The notes below the pieces were generated by a model, which saw only the letters and a program-made list of their open reading frames with translations, made no database searches and was not told the origin of the DNA. Source: Treponema sp. (GTDB lineage: Bacteria > Spirochaetota > Spirochaetia > Treponematales > Breznakiellaceae). Taken from it: DNA of 6,300 bases. Each line of letters begins with the position of its first letter. Within the stretch, counting starts at the first letter, position 1. Position numbers and translations under genes: made by a program. Shown piece after piece: positions 1 to 6,093 of the stretch. Location: positions 1-6,300 of the forward strand of contig JAITAI010000017.1 of the NCBI GenBank assembly GCA_031284195.1. The letters run 5' to 3'.

Positions 1-1517
1 ACCTCCCACCCAACCGCTTTGAGCCGTTTCTTGATTTCTTTCTCCAGTTTATGGCCCTCCTCAAAAAGCCCGCTTAGTTCCACGGTAAGGCGGGTCATCT
101 TTTCCCCGAAAGGTTCGCCGTCGCCTGCTTCTTCGGCAACCCCCACATAACGCCCCGGAGTCAGAATAAAATCCTGTTGGGCGATGTCTTCGGTGGAGAT
201 AGCAGCGCAAAAGCCTTGTTGCGCTTTCAGGGTTCCTTGGCAAAATTGGTCAAAGGTTTCCGCTATGGAGGCAATATCCGTATCCGTCAGCTCACGAAGG
301 CGGCGGGTCACCATGGTTCCCATGTTACGGGCGTCAATAAAAAGGGTTTTACCCTTTTGCTTCTTTTTTTTGTTCAGAAACCACAGCGACACGGGAATCT
401 GGGTGGTGTAAAATAATTGGGCGGGCATGGCGATAATGCACTCCACCAAGTCATCTTCGATGATGGCCTGCCTGATGGCGCCTTCCCCGCCGGACTGGCT
501 CGAAAGGGAGCCGTTGGCAAGGACCATGCCCATCCGGCCTTTGGCGGAGAGGTGAAAGATCATGTGCTGAAGCCATGCGAAGTTCGCGTTCCCCCCAGGG
601 GGCAGTCCGTATTTCCAGCGGACATCGGTTTGCAGTTTGTCCGCGCCCCAGCCGGAAAGGTTGAAAGGCGGATTGGCGAGGATAAAGTCCATCTTTTCGG
701 CTTTGCACAGGTCGTTGAAAAACGTGTCCGCAGCGGCTTCGCCAAGGTTTGCCTCAATACCCCGAATGGCAAGATTCATACGGCAAAGTTTCCATGTGGT
801 AGGGTTCGAATCCTGACCGAAAACGGAAAGGTTGTTGATGCTGCCTGCATGATGTTCCACAAACCGCGCGGACTGGACAAACATGCCGCCGGAACCGCAG
901 CAGGGATCGTACACGCGGCCATTAAAGGGCTTGATGACTTCCACCAGGGTTTTTACCACACAGGCAGGGGTGTAGAATTCACCGGCTAGCTTGCCTTCCT
1001 GCTCGGCAAATTTGCCCAGGCAGTATTCGTAGACCCGGCCTAAAATATCAATGGATGCTCCCTGTTCGCCGCTGTCCCCGTGTTTGTGCATGGAAATATT
1101 GGTGAAGATATCGACCACGTCCCCCAGCCGGCGCTTATCAAGTTCGGGTCTGGCAAAATTCTTAGGAAGCACCCCTTTCAGTTCTTTGTTCTCTTTTTCG
1201 ATAGCGATCATGGCTTCATCAATGGTTTTGCCGATTTCGGGACTGTGGGCTTTGACGGCTACTTGTTCCCAACGCGCGGCTTGGGGTACCCAAAACACCT
1301 GCTTTTCGGTGTACGCGTCCCGGTCTTCCTCAAAGCCCTCTCCTTCGTCCTTGAGGGTCTTATAGCGTTCCTCAAATTTATCCGAAAGGTACTTCAAAAA
1401 GATGAGTCCCAGGACAACGTGCTTGTATTCAGCAGCGTCCATATTGCCCCGCAGAACACAGGCGACGTTCCATATTTCCTTCTCAAAGCCGATTTCGGCG
1501 CTGTTATGACCATCCAT
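1..1517 (-). CDS. hsdM: Type I restriction-modification system, DNA methyltransferase (modification) subunit HsdM, partial at C-terminus
   Basis: HsdM is the SAM-dependent N6-adenine methyltransferase subunit. With HsdS it forms the modification enzyme that protects host DNA, and with HsdR the restriction complex. I translated the frame by hand: 505 codons without a stop, still open at the left edge. An N-terminal helical region (about 10-60, with the motif LGLIFLKYLSDKF) precedes the methylase core. Core motifs are GEFYTP (179-184), the SAM-binding motif DPCCGSGG (204-211) and the catalytic motif NPPF (282-285). The last visible residues (LEKEIKKRLKAVGW) look like the usual HsdM C-terminal helix, and family members are typically slightly over 500 residues, so only a few residues should be missing. 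The ATG at 1517 has GAGGAG at 1530-1535, 12 bases upstream, which is a slightly long gap. No other in-frame start lies between. hsdS and hsdR are not in the window and would be expected to its left. The frame is intact, with no sign of phase variation. Confidence 0.96.
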   Translation of the reverse strand, partial: MDGHNSAEIGFEKEIWNVACVLRGNMDAAEYKHVVLGLIFLKYLSDKFEERYKTLKDEGEGFEEDRDAYTEKQVFWVPQAARWEQVAVKAHSPEIGKTIDEAMIAIEKENKELKGVLPKNFARPELDKRRLGDVVDIFTNISMHKHGDSGEQGASIDILGRVYEYCLGKFAEQEGKLAGEFYTPACVVKTLVEVIKPFNGRVYDPCCGSGGMFVQSARFVEHHAGSINNLSVFGQDSNPTTWKLCRMNLAIRGIEANLGEAAADTFFNDLCKAEKMDFILANPPFNLSGWGADKLQTDVRWKYGLPPGGNANFAWLQHMIFHLSAKGRMGMVLANGSLSSQSGGEGAIRQAIIEDDLVECIIAMPAQLFYTTQIPVSLWFLNKKKKQKGKTLFIDARNMGTMVTRRLRELTDTDIASIAETFDQFCQGTLKAQQGFCAAISTEDIAQQDFILTPGRYVGVAEEAGDGEPFGEKMTRLTVELSGLFEEGHKLEKEIKKRLKAVGWE

Positions 1518-1551
1518 GCCGCTGTTTTTCTCCTCACTTAGTGAAATAAAG

Positions 1552-1569
1552 CCGGACTTTAAAGCCCGG
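1552..1569. repeat. GC-rich palindrome in the hsdM leader
   Basis: The 18 bp sequence CCGGACTTTAAAGCCCGG reads almost identically on both strands, with one asymmetric position that gives a G-U pair in RNA. It lies between the putative hsdM -10 element and its ribosome binding site. In the minus-strand transcript it can form a stem of about seven pairs with a four-base loop, followed by CTTTATTT. It could be a weak attenuator or terminator, or a protein-binding operator. The function is inferred only from position and symmetry. Confidence 0.5.
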
Positions 1570-1574
1570 AGTCC

Positions 1575-1583
1575 AGTATATCA
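1575..1583 (-). promoter_or_regulatory. Candidate extended -10 promoter for hsdM
   Basis: The minus strand reads TGATATACT, an extended -10 element (TG, one base, TATACT) with one mismatch to TATAAT. No convincing -35 hexamer lies 16-18 bases upstream, which is acceptable for an extended -10 promoter. The start point would fall near 1567-1570, giving an hsdM leader of about 50 nt that includes most of the palindrome at 1552-1569. Confidence 0.4.
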
Positions 1584-1652
1584 CGAAATGAGGGCATATA
1601 AAATACGCTACAACATGATTGTTGCCGTTGCACGGGCATCACGGTAATTCAG

Positions 1653-1748
1653 CTACTCCGCTTGAAGCGTTTTTTTCTGGCGCAGACTTGCATCCGTTAT
1701 CATCACCATAAGGATAAATGCCGTAGTTGCTATAACCTGGGGAATCAT
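1653..1748 (-). CDS. Possible small single-span membrane peptide (31 aa)
   Basis: I do not recognise this frame. It encodes 31 residues and ends in TAG. The ATG at 1748 is preceded by AGGAG (1755-1759) with a six-base gap, close to ideal. An ATG two codons upstream, at 1754, lies directly against the AGGAG and is unlikely to be used. The peptide starts MIPQ, then has an uninterrupted hydrophobic stretch (about 5-18, VIATTAFILMVMIT), then a polar, basic tail (D19, R23, K25, K26). It therefore looks like a short inner-membrane peptide with its basic tail in the cytoplasm. It lies 133 bp downstream of modC and 135 bp upstream of hsdM, all on the same strand. It may be a small accessory peptide, a leader, or the remaining N-terminus of a lost membrane protein. 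Evidence is limited to the ribosome binding site and the hydrophobicity. Confidence 0.35.
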   Translation of the reverse strand: MIPQVIATTAFILMVMITDASLRQKKTLQAE

Positions 1749-1767
1749 GCTCATCTCCTTTCCTCTT

Positions 1768-1789
1768 TATATAGAGAATATATAGAGAA
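1768..1789. repeat. Perfect tandem direct repeat, 2 x 11 bp
   Basis: TATATAGAGAA occurs twice back to back (1768-1778 and 1779-1789) with no mismatch. The repeat lies immediately upstream of the ribosome binding site of the 31-codon ORF at 1653-1748. On the minus strand it reads TTCTCTATATA twice, so it could supply -10-like TATATA sequences or paired regulator half-sites. I could not find a -35 element at proper spacing. Confidence 0.8.
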
Positions 1790-1833
1790 AAACCTATACT
1801 CCCAGGATTTTGAAATACCTCTTGAAACAGCTT

Positions 1834-1855
1834 CACCCATATCACCTATATGGTG
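1834..1855. repeat. Hairpin downstream of modC
   Basis: An inverted repeat with arms CACC(C)ATAT and ATATGGTG, one bulged base and a five-base loop starts about 26 bp after the modC stop codon. There is no T-run after it on the minus strand, so it is not a typical intrinsic terminator. It could stabilise the 3' end of the mod transcript or bind a regulator. I found no clear Rho-independent terminator between modC and hsdM. Confidence 0.4.
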
Positions 1856-1881
1856 CTAATTTCCAGGCCGGTTTTTGGGGA

Positions 1882-2940
1882 TTAACTTCGCAAGAGCAGC
1901 AAGGCTTCTGGAGGGATAAAGAGCCGTTCCGGTATCTCCTGGAATTGGTATTTGCTGTATTTCCACCAGATCTCTCTTTGCTCTGCGGGGTTTGAGGCGT
2001 CCCCATTGGTAAAGAGCAGAACCTGTTCAAAAGGCTCCTCTGCCCGCCGGGTAATAGCCATGCGGACCTGGTTGTGCGTTCCTGGTTCCGGGGCTTCCCA
2101 TAAAGGCTGGAAGTCATGGGCCCGGATCCCCACATGGGTAACGGCATCCTCAATGGGTACAGACACCTGCAAGGACAGTCCCCAATCCAGGGCGTACAGT
2201 TCCTGGGGTCCGGTCCGTCTGAGGGGAGAAATATTTTTGCACCCCGTGATCCGGGCTACTGGTACTGAACCAGGGTGCTGAAACAAGGCTTTGGCGGCTC
2301 CTTTGGCCAAAACCCGGCCCCTATCCATCACTAACAGTTCATCACAGAGCCGATACGCCTCGTCCCGGCTATGGGTAACCATGATCACATCATGCCGGGA
2401 TTCCAGCATCTGAAGCAGTTGGACCTGCATCTGCTCCCGCAGGTGGGTATCCAGGGCGGAGAAAGGTTCATCCAATAGGATACATTCGGGGTCCTGGATG
2501 AGCATCCGGGCCAGGGCGACCCGCTGCTGTTGTCCCCCGGAAAGCTGCCGGGGATACCGATCTTCCAGGTCTGTAAGCCCAAACCGGGCTATCCAGGGCC
2601 GGGCTTTCTGAAGCTTTTCCTGTTTTGAAAGAGAAAGGGCCACGGTAATATTTTCTAACACCGTCATCCGGGGGAATAAGGCATAGTTCTGAAAGAGATA
2701 CCCTGCCCGCCGGGCTTGGGGTTTCAGGTTTATCTTCTGGCTTGAGTCAAATAAAACCCGGCCATTAACGGAAATATGCCCCTCATCAGGGGTTTCAATA
2801 CCAGCGATACATTTGAGGGTCATACTTTTCCCGCAGCCCGAGGCCCCTAAAATGCCCAGACAGGTATCATCGCTCTCAAACCCGGTTTCCAGGCAAAAAT
2901 GCCGGGATACCTGTTTGCGAATCGAGACCTGAATACTCAT
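1882..2940 (-). CDS. modC: Molybdate ABC transporter, ATP-binding protein ModC
   Basis: This is the cytoplasmic ATPase that drives molybdate uptake through ModB. At 352 residues it has the usual ModC length. The nucleotide-binding domain comes first: Walker A GASGCGKS (32-39), Q-loop glutamine in LFQNY (Q84), signature LSGGQQQR (133-140), Walker B ILLDEP (154-159), D-loop SALD (161-164) and H-loop histidine H190 in VTHSRDEA. Residues from about 235 to the end form an accessory domain with a GIRAHDF segment (271-277) typical of the TOBE/MOP-type regulatory domains of oxyanion importers. The start codon overlaps the modB stop by four bases (ATGA), with AAGGA at 2946-2950, so the two are probably translationally coupled. 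Assignment to molybdate rather than sulfate or tungstate rests on the modA and modB neighbours. Tungstate cannot be excluded. Confidence 0.95.
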   Translation of the reverse strand: MSIQVSIRKQVSRHFCLETGFESDDTCLGILGASGCGKSMTLKCIAGIETPDEGHISVNGRVLFDSSQKINLKPQARRAGYLFQNYALFPRMTVLENITVALSLSKQEKLQKARPWIARFGLTDLEDRYPRQLSGGQQQRVALARMLIQDPECILLDEPFSALDTHLREQMQVQLLQMLESRHDVIMVTHSRDEAYRLCDELLVMDRGRVLAKGAAKALFQHPGSVPVARITGCKNISPLRRTGPQELYALDWGLSLQVSVPIEDAVTHVGIRAHDFQPLWEAPEPGTHNQVRMAITRRAEEPFEQVLLFTNGDASNPAEQREIWWKYSKYQFQEIPERLFIPPEALLLLRS

Positions 2941-3650
2941 ATTCGTCCTTGACCGGGATCAAGGGGTGAAGCTACCGGCGGTTCCGAGGGGCGCTCATTT
3001 TGCAAGGTACCGTAATTCATCAAGGCCACCACCCCAAAGGAAAACAGGACGATAATCAGCACGTAGGTATAGGCCTTCTCCATATCCCCTGCGGCTACAG
3101 AGGAATAGATCGCCAAAGGCAAGGTTCGGGTTTTTCCTGGGATATTACCGGCGATCATGGCAGTAGCGCCGAATTCCCCTAAACCCCGGGCAAAAGCCAA
3201 GACCCCCCCTGAGGCAACTCCAGGCATGGCCGTGGGGAGACTGACCTTCCAGAATAGTTTCCATTCGGACATTCCCAAGGTTCGGGCCGCGTAGATAAGG
3301 TTGGGATCTACCTGTTCCAGGGCGCCTCGGGCGGATCGGTACATCAGAGGAAAGGATATGGCCACTGCCGCAAGCACCGTAGCCCCCCATGAAAAGGCAA
3401 TTTTGATGCTCCAGTATTCCAGGAAGAACCGTCCCACCGGCCCTCTCACCCCAAAAAGGTACAATAGAAAAAAACCTGCCACAGTAGGGGGAAGTACCAG
3501 GGGCAGGGTGAGGAACCCGTCCAGGATCATCTTCCATTCCTTCCGCCGGATCCCGGCAACGGCTTTAGCTGCCAGGACCCCCAGGAAAAAAGTTACCCCT
3601 ATCGCCGCAGAAGCGGTTTTCATGGAGATCAAGATGGGGGAAAGATCCAT
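2937..3650 (-). CDS. modB: Molybdate ABC transporter, permease ModB
   Basis: ModB is the inner-membrane channel subunit, 237 residues, normal for the family. Hydrophobic segments lie at roughly 8-30, 48-69, 84-104, 146-168 and 196-213. The cytoplasmic EAA loop that contacts ModC is visible at about 120-150 (AARTLGMSEWKLFWKVSLP, then AMPG). The block RGLGEFGATAMIAGNIPGKT (155-174) is highly characteristic of ModB. The ATG at 3650 is preceded by AGGAA (3655-3659) with a four-base gap and by a run of eight A residues. It follows the modA stop by 21 bp and overlaps modC by 4 bp, so it is the middle gene of the modABC operon. The C-terminal tail after the last membrane span (about 217-237) is polar and proline-rich and probably cytoplasmic. 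Confidence 0.95.
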   Translation of the reverse strand: MDLSPILISMKTASAAIGVTFFLGVLAAKAVAGIRRKEWKMILDGFLTLPLVLPPTVAGFFLLYLFGVRGPVGRFFLEYWSIKIAFSWGATVLAAVAISFPLMYRSARGALEQVDPNLIYAARTLGMSEWKLFWKVSLPTAMPGVASGGVLAFARGLGEFGATAMIAGNIPGKTRTLPLAIYSSVAAGDMEKAYTYVLIIVLFSFGVVALMNYGTLQNERPSEPPVASPLDPGQGRI

Positions 3651-3671
3651 TTTGTTCCTTTTTTTTACCTG

Positions 3672-4505
3672 TTAGCTGTTCGGAGAAAATCCAAAGGCTT
3701 TGAAAATCCCCAAAGCCTCAGAAGAGGCGAGGAAATTGATAAAAAGCTGGGCTTCCTCGGGATGCTGAGACGCCCCAAGCATCCCTACCGGGTAGATCAC
3801 CTTTGTGGCCAAGAGTCCCTCTGGGAGCTCTTCGATGATCTCCACTTTTTTGGTGGAAACTGCATCGGTGGCGTAGACGACCCCCACTTCCGCGCTCCCT
3901 TCTCCAACCCAATTCAGGACCTCCGTTACATTGCTCCCCAGGCTCACCTTGGCAGAAACTGCCTCCCAAGTACCAAGATTGATAAAGGCTTCTTGCGCGT
4001 ACTGACCTGCGGGGGTGGTGGCCGGATCCCCTATGGCGATGATCGAGGCTTCGGTGATGTTCTGGAAACCCGTAACAGCCGTATTGGTTCCTACAGGTTT
4101 AATCAGCACCAGCTTATTCTGTAATAGGGGCTTCACCGAGGCAGCAGCGATAAAGTTCTTGTCTACCAAGGCATCCATTTGCCGGGTTGCTGCCGACATG
4201 AAGACATCCGCTTCCAGTCCCTGCTCAATCTGGGTCTGAAGTCTCCCGGAACTATCGTAGACCCCCTTCACGGTGATCTGAGGGTGGTTCTTTTGGAACA
4301 GGGGAATGAGTTCCTGCACGTATACATTTTCCAGACTCGCCGCAGCCGCGACCAGTATGGTTACCGGTTCTTGTTGAGGGGCCTCCTCCGGGGCAGCACT
4401 TTTTTCTTTCCGGGAACCGGAAAAGACCGGGGTTTGACTGAGACTGAGCAGCAGTAACGCCCCCAGTATCAATCGTCTTCGATTGGTTTTCATGGATTTC
4501 ATCAT
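3672..4505 (-). CDS. modA: Molybdate ABC transporter, substrate-binding protein ModA
   Basis: ModA captures molybdate (or tungstate) outside the inner membrane and delivers it to ModBC. The 277 residues begin with a basic N-terminus (KTNRRR) and a hydrophobic core (about 12-28), a classical export signal. A low-complexity linker (about 31-47) follows. Mature-domain motifs match the family: AAAASL (53-58), YDSSGRLQTQIEQG (83-96) with ligand serines S85/S86, EADVFMSA (98-105), GDPATTPAGQYAQEA (159-173) and GVVYATDA (208-215). The signal region ends VFSGSRKEK. The position where a lipoprotein would have cysteine is Ser31, so it may be a soluble or signal-anchored protein rather than a lipoprotein. 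GGAGG (4509-4513) lies 3 bases from the ATG at 4505 and 6 from the adjacent ATG at 4502. The latter spacing is better and would remove one residue. Confidence 0.96.
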   Translation of the reverse strand: MMKSMKTNRRRLILGALLLLSLSQTPVFSGSRKEKSAAPEEAPQQEPVTILVAAAASLENVYVQELIPLFQKNHPQITVKGVYDSSGRLQTQIEQGLEADVFMSAATRQMDALVDKNFIAAASVKPLLQNKLVLIKPVGTNTAVTGFQNITEASIIAIGDPATTPAGQYAQEAFINLGTWEAVSAKVSLGSNVTEVLNWVGEGSAEVGVVYATDAVSTKKVEIIEELPEGLLATKVIYPVGMLGASQHPEEAQLFINFLASSEALGIFKAFGFSPNS

Positions 4506-4524
4506 TTTCCTCCAAAGGTTTAAG

Positions 4525-4572
4525 TTGGTTTATTATAGATGCCTATACCAATTTAGGCAATATAGAAACCAA
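4525..4572. promoter_or_regulatory. Nested inverted repeat over the modA promoter, candidate operator
   Basis: Two inverted repeats share nearly one centre. The inner arms are TGCCTA (4540-4545) and TAGGCA (4554-4559), with an 8 bp gap. The outer arms are TTGGTTT (4525-4531) and AAACCAA (4566-4572). The inner pair spans the promoter spacer and the -35, and one outer arm covers the likely start point. A bound dimer would block RNA polymerase, as ModE does in other bacteria when molybdate is plentiful. The sequence is not an obvious copy of the E. coli ModE site, so the regulator is unknown and not in the window. Confidence 0.5.
4532..4560 (-). promoter_or_regulatory. Sigma-70-type promoter of modABC
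   Basis: On the minus strand the -35 hexamer TTGCCT (4555-4560) and a perfect -10 hexamer TATAAT (4532-4537) are separated by exactly 17 bases. Transcription should begin near 4525, leaving a leader of only about 20 nt before the modA start, enough for the GGAGG site but not for a riboswitch. This is the best promoter in the window. Confidence 0.8.
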
Positions 4573-4646
4573 TAAAACCCATGTAAACCGATCATAAAAA
4601 CCAGAACCAGAGGAATACGGGACCGTTCCTGGAACAGGCGTTTCAT
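4533..4646 (-). CDS. Possible small membrane peptide (37 aa) overlapping the modA promoter
   Basis: I do not recognise this frame. It runs 37 codons from the ATG at 4646, starting 18 bp after the dehydrogenase stop, and ends in TAA inside the modA -10 element. The N-terminus is basic (MKRLFQERSR). Residues 11-31 are hydrophobic and aromatic (IPLVLVFMIGLHGFYWFLYC and onwards), and the end is WYRHL. That is a plausible single membrane span with positive flanks. Against it, there is only a weak GGA about nine bases upstream of the ATG, and the frame overlaps the mod promoter and its inverted repeats, which alone could explain the sequence. It could be translated at the end of the dehydrogenase transcript. 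Treat it as a candidate only. Confidence 0.22.
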   Translation of the reverse strand: MKRLFQERSRIPLVLVFMIGLHGFYWFLYCLNWYRHL

Positions 4647-4664
4647 GATAGAAAATCCGTACTT

Positions 4665-5762
4665 TCAGGCTCCTGGCGCTGCTTTCACCGGGGGAAGGGC
4701 CACCTCTAAGGATTTCGCTAGGGTTTTGAGTTGCTGCCACACTGTTTCAGTGAGGGGAACTCCTTGTTTATTGCTCAAAGCTTCTGCTTCCTGCTCTTTG
4801 AGTCCGGGGTAATAGACCCGGGAAGCCCCTTCTGCAGGTTCCAGGGAGGCTAGGGCCTCCAGCATACGGCTCAGATCCCGCTTAAAATCCTCGGGAGGTC
4901 TCAAGATATCCAAACGGATGGCCATGAAACAGTGACAAACCCGTGCGGAGGTGATTTCCGAATCCCGGACCGCTTCGCCGAAGACTCCCCCAGAGGTGAG
5001 GGCGCATAAGATGTCCACCAGAACCGCAAGACCGTAGCCCTTATACCCGCCGTGGGTTTCTCCTGCTCCGCCCAAGGGGAGCAGGCCGCCTCCTTGCTGG
5101 CAGAGCATAGCATCCAGGAGGCTGCGGGGATCCTGGGCGGTCAATCCATTACTGCCCACTGCCCAACCAGGCGGGAGTTCCTTACCCTCTCGCTGATATA
5201 CTTCGATTTTACCCCGGGGAACCGTAGTAGTGGCCATATCCAGGCTGAACCGCATTCCCTTAAGCCCAGGAGCGGCAAAGGCAATAGGGTTGGTACCGAA
5301 CATGGCTTTTCGGGCAAAGGTAGGCACCCCTAAGGCTGCGGTATTGGTCATGGCAATGCCAATCATGTCTTCCCGGGCGGCCATTTCCGCATAGAAACCG
5401 GCGATCCCGAAATGGTTGGAATTGCGGATGCTACAAAAGGCCATACCCTGTTCCCGAGCCTTGGCAATGACCCGTTCCATAGACCGCTTACTTAAGCTGA
5501 GGCCCATAGCTCCTTCCCCGTCCAAGACCAAAGAGAGGGGGGTCTCATGGAGCACCCGAGGCGTAACGCCGCCTTTGATGAATCCTGCCTTAATCCCGCT
5601 GGCGTAGCGTTTAATCCGGGCAACTCCATGACTTTTGATGCCCCGGGCGTCTGCAGCAACCAAGATCTCCGCACAATCCGCTGCTTCTTCGTGGGGAAAA
5701 CCCAGGGCCTGAAAAATAAAGGAACAAAGCCGTTCTAGATCGGCTCGAACTATAAACACCAT
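4665..5762 (-). CDS. NAD(P)-dependent malate/L-lactate-type dehydrogenase (LDH2/YlbC/AllD family)
   Basis: This is a 2-hydroxyacid oxidoreductase of the LDH2 family (malate/L-lactate/ureidoglycolate/sulfolactate/diketogulonate reductases), cytoplasmic and structurally unrelated to classical LDH/MDH. The length of 365 residues is normal. Family motifs are KSHGVAR (43-49, with S44/H45), SIRNSNHFGIAGFY (111-124, with catalytic-type H117), TNTAALGVPTFARKAMFGTNPIAFAAP as a block at 139-165, DMATTTVPRGKIEVY (175-189, with K185), PPGWAVGSNGLTAQDP (197-212) and GGYKGYGLAVLVDILCALTSGG (238-259). The ATG at 5762 has GAGG at 5770-5773 with a 7-base gap, and an in-frame stop lies just upstream at 5778-5780. 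The substrate cannot be read from sequence, and no pathway partner is adjacent. It lies 159 bp upstream of modA on the same strand, but modA has its own promoter, so it is probably a separate unit. Confidence 0.92.
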   Translation of the reverse strand: MVFIVRADLERLCSFIFQALGFPHEEAADCAEILVAADARGIKSHGVARIKRYASGIKAGFIKGGVTPRVLHETPLSLVLDGEGAMGLSLSKRSMERVIAKAREQGMAFCSIRNSNHFGIAGFYAEMAAREDMIGIAMTNTAALGVPTFARKAMFGTNPIAFAAPGLKGMRFSLDMATTTVPRGKIEVYQREGKELPPGWAVGSNGLTAQDPRSLLDAMLCQQGGGLLPLGGAGETHGGYKGYGLAVLVDILCALTSGGVFGEAVRDSEITSARVCHCFMAIRLDILRPPEDFKRDLSRMLEALASLEPAEGASRVYYPGLKEQEAEALSNKQGVPLTETVWQQLKTLAKSLEVALPPVKAAPGA

Positions 5763-5777
5763 ACTTACACCTCATCA

Positions 5778-5858
5778 TTAACCAGAACCGGTATACCATA
5801 AAGCCGAAAGACTCAGGTTAATGTATAGTAAACTACTACATTCCGGTGATTCCTTCAA
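5778..5858 (-). CDS. Possible 26-codon upstream ORF (TTG start) before the dehydrogenase
   Basis: A TTG at 5858 follows GAGGAGG (5864-5870) by five bases, one of the best ribosome binding sites in the window. The frame runs 26 codons to a TAA and ends 15 bp before the dehydrogenase ATG, in the same reading frame as that gene. The peptide starts MKESPECSSLLYINLSLSAL when TTG is read as Met. It has no recognised motif. It could be a translated leader coupled to the dehydrogenase, or a chance purine-rich site. Confidence 0.22.
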   Translation of the reverse strand: MKESPECSSLLYINLSLSALWYTGSG

Positions 5859-5986
5859 TGAGACCTCCTCGGCTATGAAAGCCAAGATTGCCCAGAGCAG
5901 GTTTCAAGGTAAGCGAATGTTTATATGTGGTTCCATGAGGGAACGATTAAGCGTTGATTATTACGTGAATCTTGGAGGTATGCGAA

Positions 5987-6040
5987 ATGTCCCCTAAAAT
6001 TGGTTGGAAAATTAGGTTAAACGCCTACGGCCTTAGGTAG
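5987..6040 (+). CDS. Possible 17-codon leader peptide or gene remnant
   Basis: An ATG at 5987 follows GGAGG (5974-5978) with an eight-base gap and opens 17 codons (MSPKIGWKIRLNAYGLR) before TAG. It lies upstream of the mapped promoter of the next gene, so it would not be in that transcript unless another promoter exists. I do not recognise it. It is either a chance match or the start of a decayed gene. Confidence 0.12.
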   Translation: MSPKIGWKIRLNAYGLR

Positions 6041-6064
6041 AATGTAAATTTTGTATAAAAAGTA

Positions 6065-6093
6065 TAGACAATTATAAAAGATTGGCATAATAT
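6065..6093 (+). promoter_or_regulatory. Promoter candidate for the TIGR04076-type gene
   Basis: TAGACA (6065-6070, one mismatch to TTGACA) is followed after 17 bases by TAATAT (6088-6093). The overlapping TGGCATAAT (6083-6091) is an alternative extended -10 with CATAAT. Both sit in very AT-rich DNA, 30-35 bp upstream of the start codon. This gives a leader of about 25 nt with GGAAG at 6112-6116. Confidence 0.5.

Noticed and set aside
417..989. 190-codon plus-strand open frame
   Set aside because: It lies entirely antisense to the hsdM methylase core, shows no family motif, and has no supporting ribosome binding site. It is a shadow frame.
1..1517. hsdM taken as broken, because the region shows several short frames on both strands
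   Set aside because: Direct translation of the minus strand from 1517 gives 505 uninterrupted codons with all methylase motifs. The frame simply has no stop inside the window.
1080..1541. 153-codon plus-strand open frame
   Set aside because: Antisense to the N-terminal half of hsdM, with no recognisable protein character.
3301..3675. 124-codon plus-strand open frame and similar frames over modA, modB and the dehydrogenase
   Set aside because: All are opposite or out of frame to genes with clear family motifs.
4621..4642. GTTCCTGGAAC as a terminator of the dehydrogenase gene
   Set aside because: The arms leave a one-base loop and no T-run follows, so it cannot act as an intrinsic terminator.
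4506..4664. Molybdenum-cofactor riboswitch upstream of modA
   Set aside because: The promoter leaves a leader of only about 20 nt, and no multi-helix conserved RNA pattern is visible in the rest of the gap.
5875..5997. 40-codon plus-strand frame starting with ATG at 5875
   Set aside because: There is no ribosome binding site (the bases before it are CCTCCTC, the complement of one), no recognisable features, and it lies opposite the upstream ORF region.
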